DNA of 64,000 nucleotides from Trichopria drosophilae (taxonomy: Eukaryota; Arthropoda; Insecta; Hymenoptera; Diapriidae): NCBI GenBank assembly GCA_030407085.1, contig CM059583.1, forward strand, positions 87,355,001-87,419,000. Reading direction: 5' to 3'. The position numbers and the translations under genes were made by a program. A model generated the notes under the pieces. The model was given only the letters and a program-made list of their open reading frames with translations. It was not told the DNA's origin and made no database searches. Below, one piece after another: positions 21,701-32,324 of this stretch (within the stretch, counting starts at the first letter, position 1; each line of letters starts with the position of its first letter).

Positions 21701-24004
21701 GTTCGGCGTCACGGGAGTCATATGACTGAGATCACGATATTCGGTCATGAAATCGCGGTATTTAGCGTAAACTTCTGAATTACGGGACAACCTATCTTCA
21801 GATTTTTTCAGCAACTGGAGAGCTATTGCGCGTGTGTCGCCAATTTGAATCGGTGTCTCTTTTAACGGAAGGCGAACCATATATCTCCCGTCCGGCAACC
21901 GTTTGTGCGTTATTGCGAAATGCTGTTCGCATCGTAAGTCGTCCTTGGATAGTATAATCGAAGATTTCACCTCCTTGACTTCCCAGAAATTTTTAATAAG
22001 AGCGTCTATGCTTGCGGTGGACGAGAAGTGCATGCTTGTCGCGGAGGTGCGAATAATATTAGAACCAGATGAGGGGCCTATAAGTATCCAGCCAAAGATT
22101 GATCGCTGGGCAGTGGGTGATCCTAGCGGTCCTTGTCGTAAACCGTTCAAGAGTACGTGTCCGTATAGATCCGCAACAATCAACATATCGACAGGTGCTG
22201 GATCCGATGGGTCGAGGTCTGCTAACGGCAGTCCTGCTAGATGCGGCCATTGGCCGGGTGCGATATGCGCGACAGGTTTGTATGACGTTATTTTATTCAA
22301 TACGAGAGCTCGGGCAGCAAGTGTTGGACCCAGGCCATCGCGTGGTTCTATCGTTATTTCCGTTATCGCGCGAACAAGGCCTTGGGCTTGTGCCCCCACC
22401 CCGGTTATCTCTATATGAGTCTTGCGCTTCGTTGCGCGCAAGATCTGGACCGCATTTTCTGTTATAAAGGTTGATTCAGAACCCGAATCAAGTAAAGCTC
22501 GAGCACGGAAAGTCCGACCTTCCGGTGTTTTAATTACGACTATAGCGGTCGCGAGGAATACAACCCCATTACCGCTTGCGGAGTTACACGAGCTGTATGT
22601 CTGAGGGTTTACATCGGGATAAACAATCTTAGAATTGCTAGGAGATTGCGCACTCATGAACGATCCGGCATTCTCGGGCGGGGCAAATCTAGGTGCACAA
22701 TGTTCTGAATAGGGAGTTGCATCTGGATTCAGTACATGATTGGCAGATTGCGCGGATGCTGCAGGTCGATCCTGATGCAAGAGAGTATGATGCAGTCCCT
22801 TACATTTTGCGCATCTGTATTTGCTCCGGCATTTCGCGGCCACGTGGCCAACACGCAGGCAATTAATGCATCGTTGCTGTTCGCGAATAATTTTCGAACG
22901 TTGATCGAAAGCGAGATTTTTAAAACTCGTACATTGGTACAATTGATGCTCTTGTTCGCAAAGCATGCATCGCTCATGCTTCTCGTTCGCGATATTTACT
23001 CTCTTCTGTTTCGTAGGGCCCGATTTGCTCGTTTTAGATGACGCGACAGGCGTGGCCGGAGGCGGCCCTGGACCCGTCACCGATTCAAGTGCGCGGACCC
23101 GCGTGGACAGAAAGGCGTCCAGATCACCATATGATGGGAAGTCACCGGAGTCCCCGAGTTTAAACTCCCATTCCATACGCGAATTTTTATCAAGGCGTTT
23201 GACCGTCAAAAAAACGAGCAGATCGTCCCATTGGCTGACAGGTCGTTCGAGCGCGTTGAGTGCCGCGATGACATCATTGGTACGATCGCGGAGAACTTGC
23301 AAGTCGAATGCATTACCGGCTTTTACTGGCGCGAGATCGAACAGAACACTGAGATGCGCGTTTACGATTGCCCGATGATTATCATATCGCGTATTTAACA
23401 ATTCCCACTCCGAAGCATAATTAGCGTCCGTTATGGACGTATTCTTTAAAACTAATGCTGCATCACCGATCAAGCTAGCTTTCAAATAATGAAACCATTC
23501 AATATTTGTAATACTGGGATTTTTATGTACTAAGGAGCAAAATATATCGCGAAAATTATCCCAGTCTGTTTAGTTACCTGAAAATTTCGGCAAAGTAATT
23601 CGCGGTAGCGAAACAGATTTATTTTGAATTGAACTTTCAATTGTGGTAGGATTAGGGATTGGTGTTGCAGCATTAGAAGCGGAAGGAGTTAACTTAGCTA
23701 TACACGTCGTGATGAAATCCGATGCTCCCAGGTACGTGCCTTCAGCTGCGAAGAATTGATCGTCGATGAAATACGGCTCCGATGAACGAGTTTCGTCGTT
23801 TACCATCTCCTCGAGTCGGGCGTTGAGATCCTGGCACCGCTCCCAATACTTCTCCACATTGGCGAGGCGGCTCTTAGCAATTTCGAGGGTGATATTTTTG
23901 GACCCAATCTTCTTAAAATTCTCCACCGCCCTTCGAAGGAGATTGATAAGCTGATTTTGCTGTATTAAAACAGATTCGAACGTCTCAGTCATGATTGCAT
24001 CCAA
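18769..24004 (-). pseudogene. BEL/Pao gag-pol, nearly intact
   Basis: Gag starts at 24004 (MDAIMTETFE). A single in-frame TAA at 23570-23572 is followed by a 1385-codon open frame in the same frame. That frame (residues counted from its first Met at 23485) has a CCHC knuckle plus a BEL-type second finger at about 206-237, protease DSG at 333-335, RT with YIDD at 744-747, RNase H with GFADASG, and integrase with HHCC and the first two catalytic Asp residues. A TGA at 19328-19330 interrupts it; the frame continues to 18962 with the catalytic Glu region (HHGGIWEAG). A frameshift with loss of about 25 residues near 19030 precedes the C-terminal WSSEYLHTLQQR segment. Domain order protease, RT, RNase H, integrase with the YIDD and HHGG motifs is diagnostic of BEL/Pao. 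Confidence 0.93.
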
Positions 24005-24440
24005 TTAGATTGCAATTTCGACTCGTCGAAAATCAATTGCTCGGGCGTCATTTTCAGACGGCTGTCTGCTTCGGTGGGGCAGGAGACGGTGATTGCGACT
24101 CGCAGGAGCGAAGTCATCGGCGTTCGGTCGAAGTCGTTGGCGCTCGGTGACGAGACGCGGTGAAAGTGAAAGGAGGTGTGGCCCGAATCCCTCCGAAGAA
24201 TGACGAGGCTCGTCTTCACACGGACAAACTCCTGTTCGTGACGATGTGCGTAAGCGCTATACAAGTGTTGATCCTATACGTACACTGGCGCGCTGGAGGG
24301 GAGAGAAAATTTTCTCCGTCCAAAGCTTTGCGGAAAATCGGCTGATTTTCCCCGAATTTGATGCAAAATTGTCTAGGTTTTTTCCGCTATTTTCTTAGCA
24401 CCACTTCACTTCACTGTCACTTAATCCAGAGAACGAGCAA

Positions 24441-24458
24441 ATCCGGCTCGAAGGACCA
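24441..24458 (-). other. Primer binding site for tRNA-Tyr
   Basis: The minus strand reads TGGTCCTTCGAGCCGGAT, the complement of the 3' end of animal tRNA-Tyr including CCA (from memory). It lies 437 bp upstream of the gag start and next to the presumed 5' LTR end (24466). Confidence 0.85.
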
Positions 24459-24465
24459 ATTTTCT

Positions 24466-25821
24466 TGTTGAAAACTATAAGAATTTCCCACTCGGTTACC
24501 CGTTGAAGATATTGCACGCTCGATGATTTCGTTGTCGCGTCGTGAAACCGACCTTGAACGACAGTCGCAATAATTAATAAAAAGGTTGGAGCGTAATTAA
24601 TCCATTTGAAGCACCCACTGAGAATCAATACGCTGATGCGAAATAGCTCGATGACCAATGACGATCAAGTTAGATACAGGATAAAGTGAGTGGGCATAAA
24701 TTAGCAAAAAAGAACCGGAATAATTGCTTGAAATTAAACAATGTTTATTTTAGGTTTTCTGTCCAGTACAGAAAACCTAGTCGAACTTACAGATTGGAAC
24801 TCGCGGTCAATGGCTACTCGCGAGCACGTGCGGAATAGAGTCCGATAACGTATGAGTTTAATTTTCATGTGTTATTAGCACGTCACACGCGAACGCGTTA
24901 TCGTTTTCGCTTTTAAGTCAAATTGTGACCTTTTATTTTTAATTCACACTCGTGGATCTCTAATAGTACAAAGTCCGCGTGCCGATTACAAAAAAAGAGA
25001 AGATGGCTCCGATTCAAGAGCGCGTTTCGATGCTCGCTAGACGGAGACAATCGAAGAACTCGCCCGATGCGCAGGACCGGCTTATTGGAAAAGGTGTTTG
25101 TGGCTACGAACTGTCTTTGACTGAACACCCAAAATTAATGATATTAGAAATTGGAAACGGTGGAGGACTTAAAAAAGTACCAATAAAAACATCTAATTTA
25201 GATATATTTGCATACGTAAATTCTAAATTCGTGTATGTAGAAAAGCACCTCAGATACCAAATTAAACAACTATATTACGATGTCTTAGCACAAAGATGTA
25301 CCCTCGAAAAACAGGTTTTACAACATTCTTTATCTATGGCTAGTCACTCATCTGACGAATTTGCATACAACATCATGAAATCACCAGGATATATGGCAAT
25401 AGCTGCTGGTGAAGTAGCGTACATTATGAAATGTATACCCGTGGAAGTAAGCATATGAAGAACAGTAGAATGTTACACACACCTACCGGTAACATATCAA
25501 AATAATAGTTTATTCATGACACCAAAGACAAGAATTTTAACAAAAAAAGGAACTCAAGTCAGCTGTAATAGCCTCGTACCACCAATGTACCAAGTCAACA
25601 GCATCTGGTACAAACTAATACCAAACCCCGTCGAAGAACAAAAACCCGAAGAATTAAAACATCGACCTAGTACGCCGATATTGCCGAAATTTTCGCGGGC
25701 AGGATTTCTATCGCGACGCTAGTCGTCGCTCGTGATCCCGATTATTCGAAAGTCGCGCGAAAATACAAAGTTGCGGGCGACCTTCGTCGCTCCTGAGTAT
25801 TTCGGACTACGGTCCTAAACA
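24466..25821 (-). repeat. Composite 5' LTR of the BEL/Pao element
   Basis: On the minus strand it starts TGTTTAGGACC at 25821 and ends ...TTTTCAACA at 24466, seven bases before the primer site. Positions 25087-25661 inside it are antisense to Gypsy env. A hairpin (24751-24779) is followed by an AATAAA-type signal near 24745 (minus strand), fitting a polyadenylation region. Without the env part the LTR would be about 780 bp. Confidence 0.6.
24751..24779. other. LTR hairpin
   Basis: A perfect 11-bp inverted repeat TAGGTTTTCTG ... CAGAAAACCTA with a 7-base loop. On the minus strand it directly precedes AAATAAAC, so it could mark the R region or a poly-A upstream structure. Confidence 0.6.
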
Positions 25822-25823
25822 AC
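25087..25823 (+). repeat. 735-bp direct repeat, right copy
   Basis: The second copy of 17873-18608. It contains env codons with the same TGA (25456-25458) as the left copy, then the LTR head. On its left side it joins BEL/Pao LTR sequence rather than env. The shared stop shows that the copying happened after this env had decayed. Confidence 0.9.
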
Positions 25824-26237
25824 ACTAAAAAACTATCTTGGAACAACTAATAACAAAAGGACCAAAATTTTTCTAGACGGAAACATACAGTGCGACCTAA
25901 CCAAGGGAGAATGTACAAACCATATAAAAGGAAGAAGTTTTTGGAACAACAAGGATATAGTAGATAAAAAAATTAACTTTTCCTACACAAACAAACTCAT
26001 CAGAAATATTGGATATAACTGAACCCCCATGTACGTTACACCTTAACAAATGAAAAGGATACCATAATATCTAAAAACAAAGAAGAATTTATAGAAGCAA
26101 GAAAACCCACAGGAAGCATAATAGAGACTTTAAGATATTACATAATTCCTCCTAAATCCAAATTAGAAGTAATTTACGATATTCCAAAAGCAACACACGA
26201 ATCACAAACAACCTCAACAAGTGAACTAATAAACTGA
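25822..26237 (+). pseudogene. Decayed coding remnant of unknown type
   Basis: One frame is open from the repeat end to a TGA at 26020-26022, with the translation containing FLDGNIQCDLTKGEC. The next frame then stays open to a TGA at 26235-26237 and contains RYYIIPPKSKLEVIYDIPK. Together they give about 138 codons with one frameshift. The composition and A-rich codons resemble the plus-strand Gypsy element. I could not align it with confidence to env, protease or the small genes. It may be an env or protease part of a third family. Confidence 0.4.
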
Positions 26238-26901
26238 AACTCAGTGCATCAACCACTAGTACAACACTATGCAAAACATCAGGATATCATAATACTATAA
26301 CCATAAAACCAAAGAAACGAAGAAACCCTATCCCCTCCATTACTAAAATAAACTAACAAACATCCCTCTTTGAGTTGTCACAAACCTAACACTCGTTGTT
26401 TTTAATTTAAAATTTTAATGTTAGAATCAACGATGTAGGTTAACCAATTACCATACTGCAAAGTATAGGTAGTGCGGTAGCGCTAGTAAAAAGGAAAATT
26501 ACTTCACTTATTCGAATCTATTATGCAGCTTTTATGCAAATTTTTTTTTTGTTTCATCGCGTTTATTACTCATGCATACCTTCAATTCCTACTCACGAGT
26601 GGTGTAGATCGTTACTTCCTAACCTCCTATAAAACTAAAAAACAAAAAAACAAAAAAATATATATATATAGATATATACTAATCATATAAAGTAACGGCA
26701 CAGTATCGGAACGAAAACGGCCTTGTTTACTTAATTTTTCCACAAGGTAATATTAACATTTTTTTTTTCTTTCATATAAATCGTTCTCGTAAGGATACGC
26801 TACAAAACTCAACCACTCAAAACACAACCTCAATACCCTTGACGAAACAAAAATAAACAAAGTATTATCATCTGCCAACAGGAAGAGAAATCGGAACAAA
26901 A
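26238..26901. other. Non-coding stretch with AT microsatellite
   Basis: No gene seen. It includes a short (TA)n tract near 26658-26680 and poly-T runs. It separates the decayed coding remnant from the small zinc-ribbon gene. Confidence 0.4.
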
Positions 26902-27339
26902 ATGGAATACATACAAAAACAAGACATTGGAGCACATGCACAACTAGTGGAAGAAAATTGCCATAAAATAAAAGAAAGTTCACAAATCAATAAATGTGTG
27001 AAAACACCCCTCCATTACATAAAAAAGAATTTCGCAATATGTAAAACATGCTATAAAAAAACGAACAATAAAACAGGATACGAAAAGAAAAACCCAAGAC
27101 ACAGAATGACAACAGCAAATAATTGTAATAAAGATTCCTGTAGCATATGCGACGAAACGACCCACTTCCCAAAAAAATGCTACATCTGTAAAAACGCAAT
27201 AGCCATCATACGAGACACGGCGGAATGTCCAAACTGTCTCCTCTACGATAAATTGGAGAAGAATTGGAACAACCTCACACTCAACACGATGAAAGAAGAA
27301 ACACAACTCCAAGCTACTGACAACGAATCATGGGACTGA
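26902..27339 (+). CDS. Zinc-ribbon accessory protein B-like (145 aa)
   Basis: An intact frame from ATG to TGA (MEYIQKQDIGAH...). The C-terminal half is cysteine-rich: CKTC, then a CSIC cluster, then CYIC-x12-CPNC followed by LLYDKLEKNW. The terminal C-x2-C-x12-C-x2-C unit is the same as in the 95-aa protein of the minus-strand ERV (CHYC-x12-CRDC), and the spacing of an upstream CxxC is similar. There is no membrane segment. It lies downstream of Gypsy env sequence on the same strand, as in the ERV, but the gene order relative to the other small gene is reversed. Being open while neighbouring pol and env are broken is notable, though the frame is short enough to survive by chance. Confidence 0.65.
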   Translation: MEYIQKQDIGAHAQLVEENCHKIKESSQINKCVKTPLHYIKKNFAICKTCYKKTNNKTGYEKKNPRHRMTTANNCNKDSCSICDETTHFPKKCYICKNAIAIIRDTAECPNCLLYDKLEKNWNNLTLNTMKEETQLQATDNESWD

Positions 27340-27826
27340 ATACTAGCAACGACATAAAACAAACAAAATAAATAAAAATACACATACATTTTTTATAATT
27401 TCCTTTTATACCCACGTATTAGATTATAAGAGTTGCATGGAGAGCCTAAAAACAGGTAAAATATTACCCTACACAAAAGTAGAAGGTAGTGCGCAAATTC
27501 TTTGGCTAGAGCAACAACTAATTGCTGCACCAACAAAAGAATCGAAACTCCGCAACAATTATTTTTATATTTTTTTTTTACAAACCACAAGAACATTTTA
27601 TATATACACACACATATACATAAAAAAATAATAATAATTTATACTAACTATTACTGAACTATACTATACTAAGAATGCCTGAGGAATGTGGATCTAACAT
27701 AGTAAGTCTCTACCAATACATTACCAATATTTTATTAAAAAAAACATTGTAAAGGATATCAGTATATAATATAGAGTGTGGGCATAGACACAATGAAAAT
27801 ACAAAATAAACTTACAGGAAACAAAG
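27340..27826. other. Spacer between the two small genes
   Basis: AT-rich, no frame above about 60 codons that looks real. A 25-codon ATG frame at 27675-27752 ends in a poly-A run and has no recognisable features. Confidence 0.4.
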
Positions 27827-28285
27827 ATGAACTTTCCACTAAACGTCTTCCTGAGCACACTGGAAATAGCAGGACGGGATTATTGGGCATACATGGAACT
27901 ATACCAAGAAGAATGCCATTTTGCAGACGAAATGCTAGCAACTAGAGAGGAAAAATGGACATGTAGGAGCTGTTACGACACCCTTCCAGAGGAAGAACAA
28001 AAAGAGTTCCAACCTCTGACAAATGTCCATATTACAACCCCTGAAGGAACGATCATCGACTGCAGTTTCTGCCAACAAAGAATACTGACAAATAGACCAG
28101 CTACAAGTTGCATCAGATGCCTAAACAGGCATATAAGGCGGATAAATGATAGAATAAAAGATCGCGAAATTGGAAAACCGAGGCAAGCACACAAAATAAT
28201 CACGGAATTTAAAACACGCACTAGCTCACACGATATAATTATACCAGATCCTGAAAGCGAAGAAGAGGGTATCAACGATTTATAA
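27827..28285 (+). CDS. Zinc-ribbon accessory protein A-like (152 aa)
   Basis: An intact 152-codon frame (MNFPLNVFLSTLE...). CRSC near residue 46 is followed by EEQKEFQPLTNVHITTP, then CSFC-x12-CIRC, a basic stretch rich in Arg and Lys, and an acidic tail (PESEEEGIND). The central block and the cysteine spacing align with the 119-aa protein at 2814-3173. The homology between two elements whose other proteins have diverged indicates a retained gene rather than a chance frame. The basic stretch next to the zinc ribbon suggests nucleic acid binding (inference). Confidence 0.75.
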   Translation: MNFPLNVFLSTLEIAGRDYWAYMELYQEECHFADEMLATREEKWTCRSCYDTLPEEEQKEFQPLTNVHITTPEGTIIDCSFCQQRILTNRPATSCIRCLNRHIRRINDRIKDREIGKPRQAHKIITEFKTRTSSHDIIIPDPESEEEGINDL

Positions 28286-28416
28286 TACTCCTCGCAAATG
28301 TAACATAAAAATATAAATGTAATCGCAAATATGAATGAAAATAAAGAAGCCATTACACAACATTATCAACTACTTATGAAAATTACGAACAAACAAAAAA
28401 AAAACACACAAAACAA

Positions 28417-28567
28417 AATTTTATTAACAATAACGCAGATTAATGTTAATCTGACGACAACAATTGAAACTAATTTTATTAAAAATAACGCAGATTAATG
28501 TTAATCTGACGACAACAATTGAAACTAATTTTATCAAAAATAACGCAGATTAATGTTAATCTGACGA
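28417..28567. repeat. Three 55-bp tandem repeats, each with a perfect palindrome
   Basis: The 18-bp inverted repeat CAGATTAATGTTAATCTG occurs at 28436-28453, 28491-28508 and 28546-28563, at an exact 55-bp period, with nearly identical flanks. It lies about 150 bp downstream of the 152-aa gene, and a TATATAAAATG promoter-like site follows near 28668. Tandem palindromic sites in retroelements can be protein-binding enhancer or insulator arrays (as in Drosophila gypsy); here this is only an inference. Confidence 0.85.
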
Positions 28568-28881
28568 GATGCAAAGAAAAAAGTTGTATACAAAACGAAA
28601 CTATTATAAAATTCAGATCAATCCGGATCTATCGACAAACAAAATGTAAACAAAGGTTTCTTCAGAGTATATAAAATGTCAAAACTCCGTCATAGATTAA
28701 TGTTAGGCTTGATATGATGAAGCAACTAGGCATATTTTAACTTTCGTACGAACTATGTTCGCGATCTTCTTAGGACTTATCGCAGTAACACACGAATGAA
28801 AAAGAAATAAATGAGGAAACACTGCATCAATTTACAAGATTACTAATAAAAATTCCATGCTCAAAATAATATAATATAAAT

Positions 28882-29818
28882 TGTGACGTATTTTTTTTTT
28901 GGAGTACGCACAATAAGCGGCTTGGTGCCGAATTTAAATTTCTTTTCTTTTCGACCGTTCACCGTCCGAATGACGGACTTTGGCGTTTCCCAAGAGGAAA
29001 ACGCCGCGCCAGGTAAGCGGCCTTACTCGGCTGGCTCAGTGTGCCCGGGGAGCAAGATCTCGACCCAGAGGGGGTCGTCCTTGCCTCCTTCCGCGCCTGA
29101 AATCGCGAAAACCTAAGGGCGGCTCCCGCACTCCGCCTCGCACAGCTACGGAAATGTTGGGGGCAAGAAACACGCGGGACACAAATTGAAATTATGAAAT
29201 GATCTGTATATTTTATTTAAATCGTACAAAAAAAGGATATAGAGGGCTCCAGGCCCGATACAAATTCAAATGTTGGCTCAGGGCCGACTTACATTAAGGT
29301 CGCGGTCGGCAATCCCTTTTGCCTCTTCGCTCGCTCGCTCGTTCCTCCGGGAAAATCCGGGCTCGCTGGGACGACTGCCCCCGGTACGGGTCCTCGGGTC
29401 CGTGCTAGATGGGCACCTCGTGCCTCGTCTCGGGCTCGATGCTCCCCTCGGTCCTTTCTCGCGACTCGGCTAACTAACCCGACTCTACTCGGACAACTCT
29501 CTCGACTCGACTTCTCGGACGACTCTCCTCGACGGTGCTCGACTATATGAACGCGACTCAACTACTTCGACGTTCTCGGACAACCTTCTTCAGGACTCGA
29601 CTTCTCTACTCGACTATCCTCGGCGAACTCGGTCTGGACTCGACCGGTCGCTCCGCTCGCTTCCGGAGTCCACCGAGCGCCCCCAATCGGCGACGCTCGG
29701 GCTGGTTCGGGGCCGTTCCTGCAACACGAGACCGTAACGAATATGCCCGACGATTCGAAACGTCCGCCCTTCCACGACGGCGAACGTAATAGGTCCGCCG
29801 GCGTAACGCCCCGTTACA
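28882..29818 (+). mobile_element. Solo LTR, 937 bp
   Basis: GC-rich block starting TGTGACGTAT and ending CCCCGTTACA, flanked by a perfect AAAT duplication at 28878-28881 and 29819-29822. No coding sequence. The ends resemble those of the LTRs at 40822-42455 and 59574-60619 read on the opposite strand, so orientation is plus if those two are minus. Long overlapping frames within it are only a result of high GC. Confidence 0.85.
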
Positions 29819-29917
29819 AAATGTTTCGAGCACAAAATAGCACACAAATTATCATACTTAGCGAATTAAACTGGAGGACCAGTTCTGACTAACGAGTGGG
29901 GTGTTACGTGCCCGTAA

Positions 29918-30255
29918 CTGCCACAATACATAGGAACAACCGATTATAAGAAACCTTACTTACCGATTGCCGTAGCCAGAAAAACAGATATTAATACTAG
30001 GAATTTAGGCACAGCGATATCTATAGCTTATACTAACAAACTAAAAACGCCCTTTCACCCGCTAGATAACTCGACTGAACACAGAGAAAAATCTGACGTA
30101 TCGACCCCAGCCGTTAAATCCCGCCTCAAAACATTTACCCATAAGTGCGCTATATTACCGACAAGCATACATATTTGTAGAATACCCAAAAAACTTACAA
30201 AATATAAACCAATAAAAACAAACTCTTGCATAAATAAAAACATTAAAAAATAATT
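29918..30255 (+). other. Open frame without start, unknown
   Basis: From a TAA at 29915-29917 the frame stays open for 112 codons to a TAA at 30253-30255, with no early Met. The translation is Lys/Thr-rich and contains PYLPIAVARKTDIN and KTPFHPLDNS. It is too long to ignore in AT-rich sequence but matches nothing I recognise; it could be the end of a decayed retroelement gene cut off by the solo LTR. Confidence 0.3.
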
Positions 30256-31462
30256 TTATTTATATTTTTTCCATTGGAAAACTCTGCCGTGTTAAAAAGA
30301 TTGGCTTCTTAAAAAGAGTATATCAGCAAGTTCCCCTTGGTTTCCCAGAGTCATAAAAATTCCTAAACCATCGACAGCTAAACAAAGAACATAGATATGA
30401 GAACTCACACAAACAAATATTCTTTCAAAAATGATAACGTAACCTTCGCATATATAAATCTTTAATTTAAACAAAAGCCAATAGAAAATACTAACATCCG
30501 ACAATATAATATGATACAACTTAATATTCTGCACATTTTGAGTACAAACAAAATATAATTAAAACCATAACTTACTATAACAAATAATTCTATAAACAAA
30601 ACAGAATAATTAGATAAACATCTCTTTCTTTAACTAACAACTCAAACTAAGATAAAAATCATTTCCAACAACATACGCTAGAATTTATCAACAAATAAAT
30701 TGTTTTTTTTAACAAACTTATCCACATGCACACACACACAGGCATCCATACAACTGCACACCCGAGCCACGCCCACACTATGAGAATATATTTTCATTTA
30801 TACATAAAATAATAAATAAACATGAACACGAAACAAAATATTATTCCTCGTAATAATTTTCTTTACATTTTTATATAGAAAAACCTCTGGAATAATTAAG
30901 AGAAACCCCTGAAAACATTAAAAATAATATTGACTAGGACAAACCAATTCCAATGCTTAACTAACAAATCCTGCATGTGTATTATTAACGATAACAAGTA
31001 TCAGCAATTCTCTTTACTTGCGTACAGACATACCTTTTTTTCGAATTAACTATTTAAGCAATAATGACGATGATTAATATCTGTTCTTCACGTATGTTAA
31101 ATTATAAGATGGTCTATTTGCACAATAATCAATGAACTACATGGCTCTTTATACATTAAAATACTTAAAAATAATTTCTCATAAATAATTAATAACCGAC
31201 GTGTTAATTAAGTCAATTTCTCGATTGTTTAAAAATATATCTATCAAGATCAACACTAATTTTGCGAATTATTCCACTTCTAAACATGCTACGAAGTTCG
31301 TTCATGTTTGTGCAAATCACAGAATGCAGTTGGCAAAAACTTCAATTGTCAACCAAACTACATTGTCAACGGATCATTGTTTTTAACAAACTTTGGAAAA
31401 TCTGGTCACGATAATCTCTTATCTCTATTCCAACCTTCAACCCCTCCATTTGACCCAGAAAA
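30256..31462. other. AT-rich non-coding stretch
   Basis: No gene seen. A short (CA)n tract near 30731. Nothing else that I can support. Confidence 0.45.
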
Positions 31463-32125
31463 CATAGAGCCAAAATCATATAAATAGCGGCTCCAAAACT
31501 ACAGAGAGCAGTTCAAGACAGTATCTCGTTAACTGAAGAAGTTAACCGGAAAATCAACGACGACGAACACTACGAGTCCCAGGCTTCAAGCAAGGAGGAA
31601 TCTTTGGCCGAAAGTCCACCCACCGATCCCCTCTCAGGCCCAGCTGAGTCACCAAGAACGATAACCAGGGCTTCAAAAAAATGAAGGGTGCCCAGCGGCG
31701 CCGTCGACTAAGACGGGCCCGTCTTCGATTACAGGCCCAGTAGTCCGTGTGGGGCGCCCATTTTGCCAGGGGACTTGACCCCAAGAATTCGACTAATCCG
31801 GTCACCAGCGAGCGACTAGCGGAGCTTTGTCAGCTCTCGGCTGCTCCTCCTCCTCTTCCTCCTCCTCCTCCTCCTCCATGTGACCCTCTCCCTAGATCCC
31901 CTCCTGAACCCAGGAGAAAGATCTCCCTTCAAGAGTATAGAGAAAGAAATTTACAAAAAAAAGTATTAATAAATTACATTTTACCTCCGAACCTACGCAT
32001 TAATTATTCTACCCTGGTCTGTCCTCCTGGTCCAGCAGCCTCCATTCACACACGAACCCCGGATTGTCCCTTCAGGACGATCCTCCTTTCGACCGTCCAA
32101 AATTGGTGCCTCCGTTTCAAGAGCA
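31463..32125 (+). other. LTR-like promoter and leader remnant
   Basis: TATAAATAG at 31479-31487 is followed about 30 bp later by CAGTTCAAGACAG, as in retrotransposon LTR promoters. Proline-rich, pyrimidine-rich sequence with (TCC)n near 31841-31880 follows. AATTGGTGCCTCCG at 32101-32114 resembles a primer binding site start. No matching second LTR or target duplication was found, so the element boundaries remain unknown. A 133-codon frame at 31747-32148 is probably fortuitous. Confidence 0.35.
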
Positions 32126-32131
32126 CTAATT

Positions 32132-32198
32132 TGGGACGTAACAGTTAGAGCATTCGACCGGAAATCGAAAGGTCCCAGGATCGTACCCTGGTATCTGC
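32132..32198 (+). ncRNA. tRNA-like relic or tRNA-derived SINE head
   Basis: A perfect 5-bp anticodon stem (TTCGA / TCGAA, 32153-32169) with a 7-base loop CCGGAAA, a 5-base variable region and a perfect T stem (CCAGG / CCTGG, 32175-32191) with a 7-base loop. A D-arm-like AGTTAGAGC precedes. The position of the anticodon would be GGA (Ser), but C replaces the usual T at loop position 33 and the acceptor stem does not pair, so it is not a working tRNA. Confidence 0.4.
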
Positions 32199-32324
32199 CG
32201 AATGTTCTTCCAAGTTCCCCGTTATTTTTTCTGAATTTTTTACATATTTTCGTTTGAATTTGCGTTCCAAAACTTTTTTACATTTCCGTCTGTCGCATTA
32301 TATCCACCGTTATGGATTCAATAG

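Larger units (their letters stand above)
18448..25821 (-). mobile_element. BEL/Pao retrotransposon with LTRs carrying env sequence
   Basis: On the minus strand the LTR start TGTTTAGGAC occurs at 25821 and 18606. A tRNA-Tyr-type primer site lies at 24441-24458, gag-pol at 24004-18769 and a GC-rich polypurine tract at 18607-18618. The right LTR appears to be head (25662-25821), an env insert (25087-25661) and body (24466-25086). The left LTR has the same head joined to the same env junction, but then runs into native Gypsy env rather than the LTR body. Gag-pol has two stops and an integrase deletion, so the element is inactive. Confidence 0.8.

Noticed and set aside
20121..22604. Several plus-strand frames of 60-170 codons
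   Set aside because: All are antisense shadows of the intact BEL/Pao pol frame, where GC-rich codons lack stops on the other strand.
28436..28563. Regularly spaced palindromes as a CRISPR array
   Set aside because: Only three units, and the spacers are identical, so they are simple tandem repeats in a eukaryotic genome.
28883..29847. Frames of 60-90 codons on both strands
   Set aside because: They lie in the GC-rich solo LTR and match no protein pattern.
31747..32148. 133-codon proline-rich frame
   Set aside because: Driven by a (TCC)n tract in an LTR-like leader; no domain and no homologue in the window.
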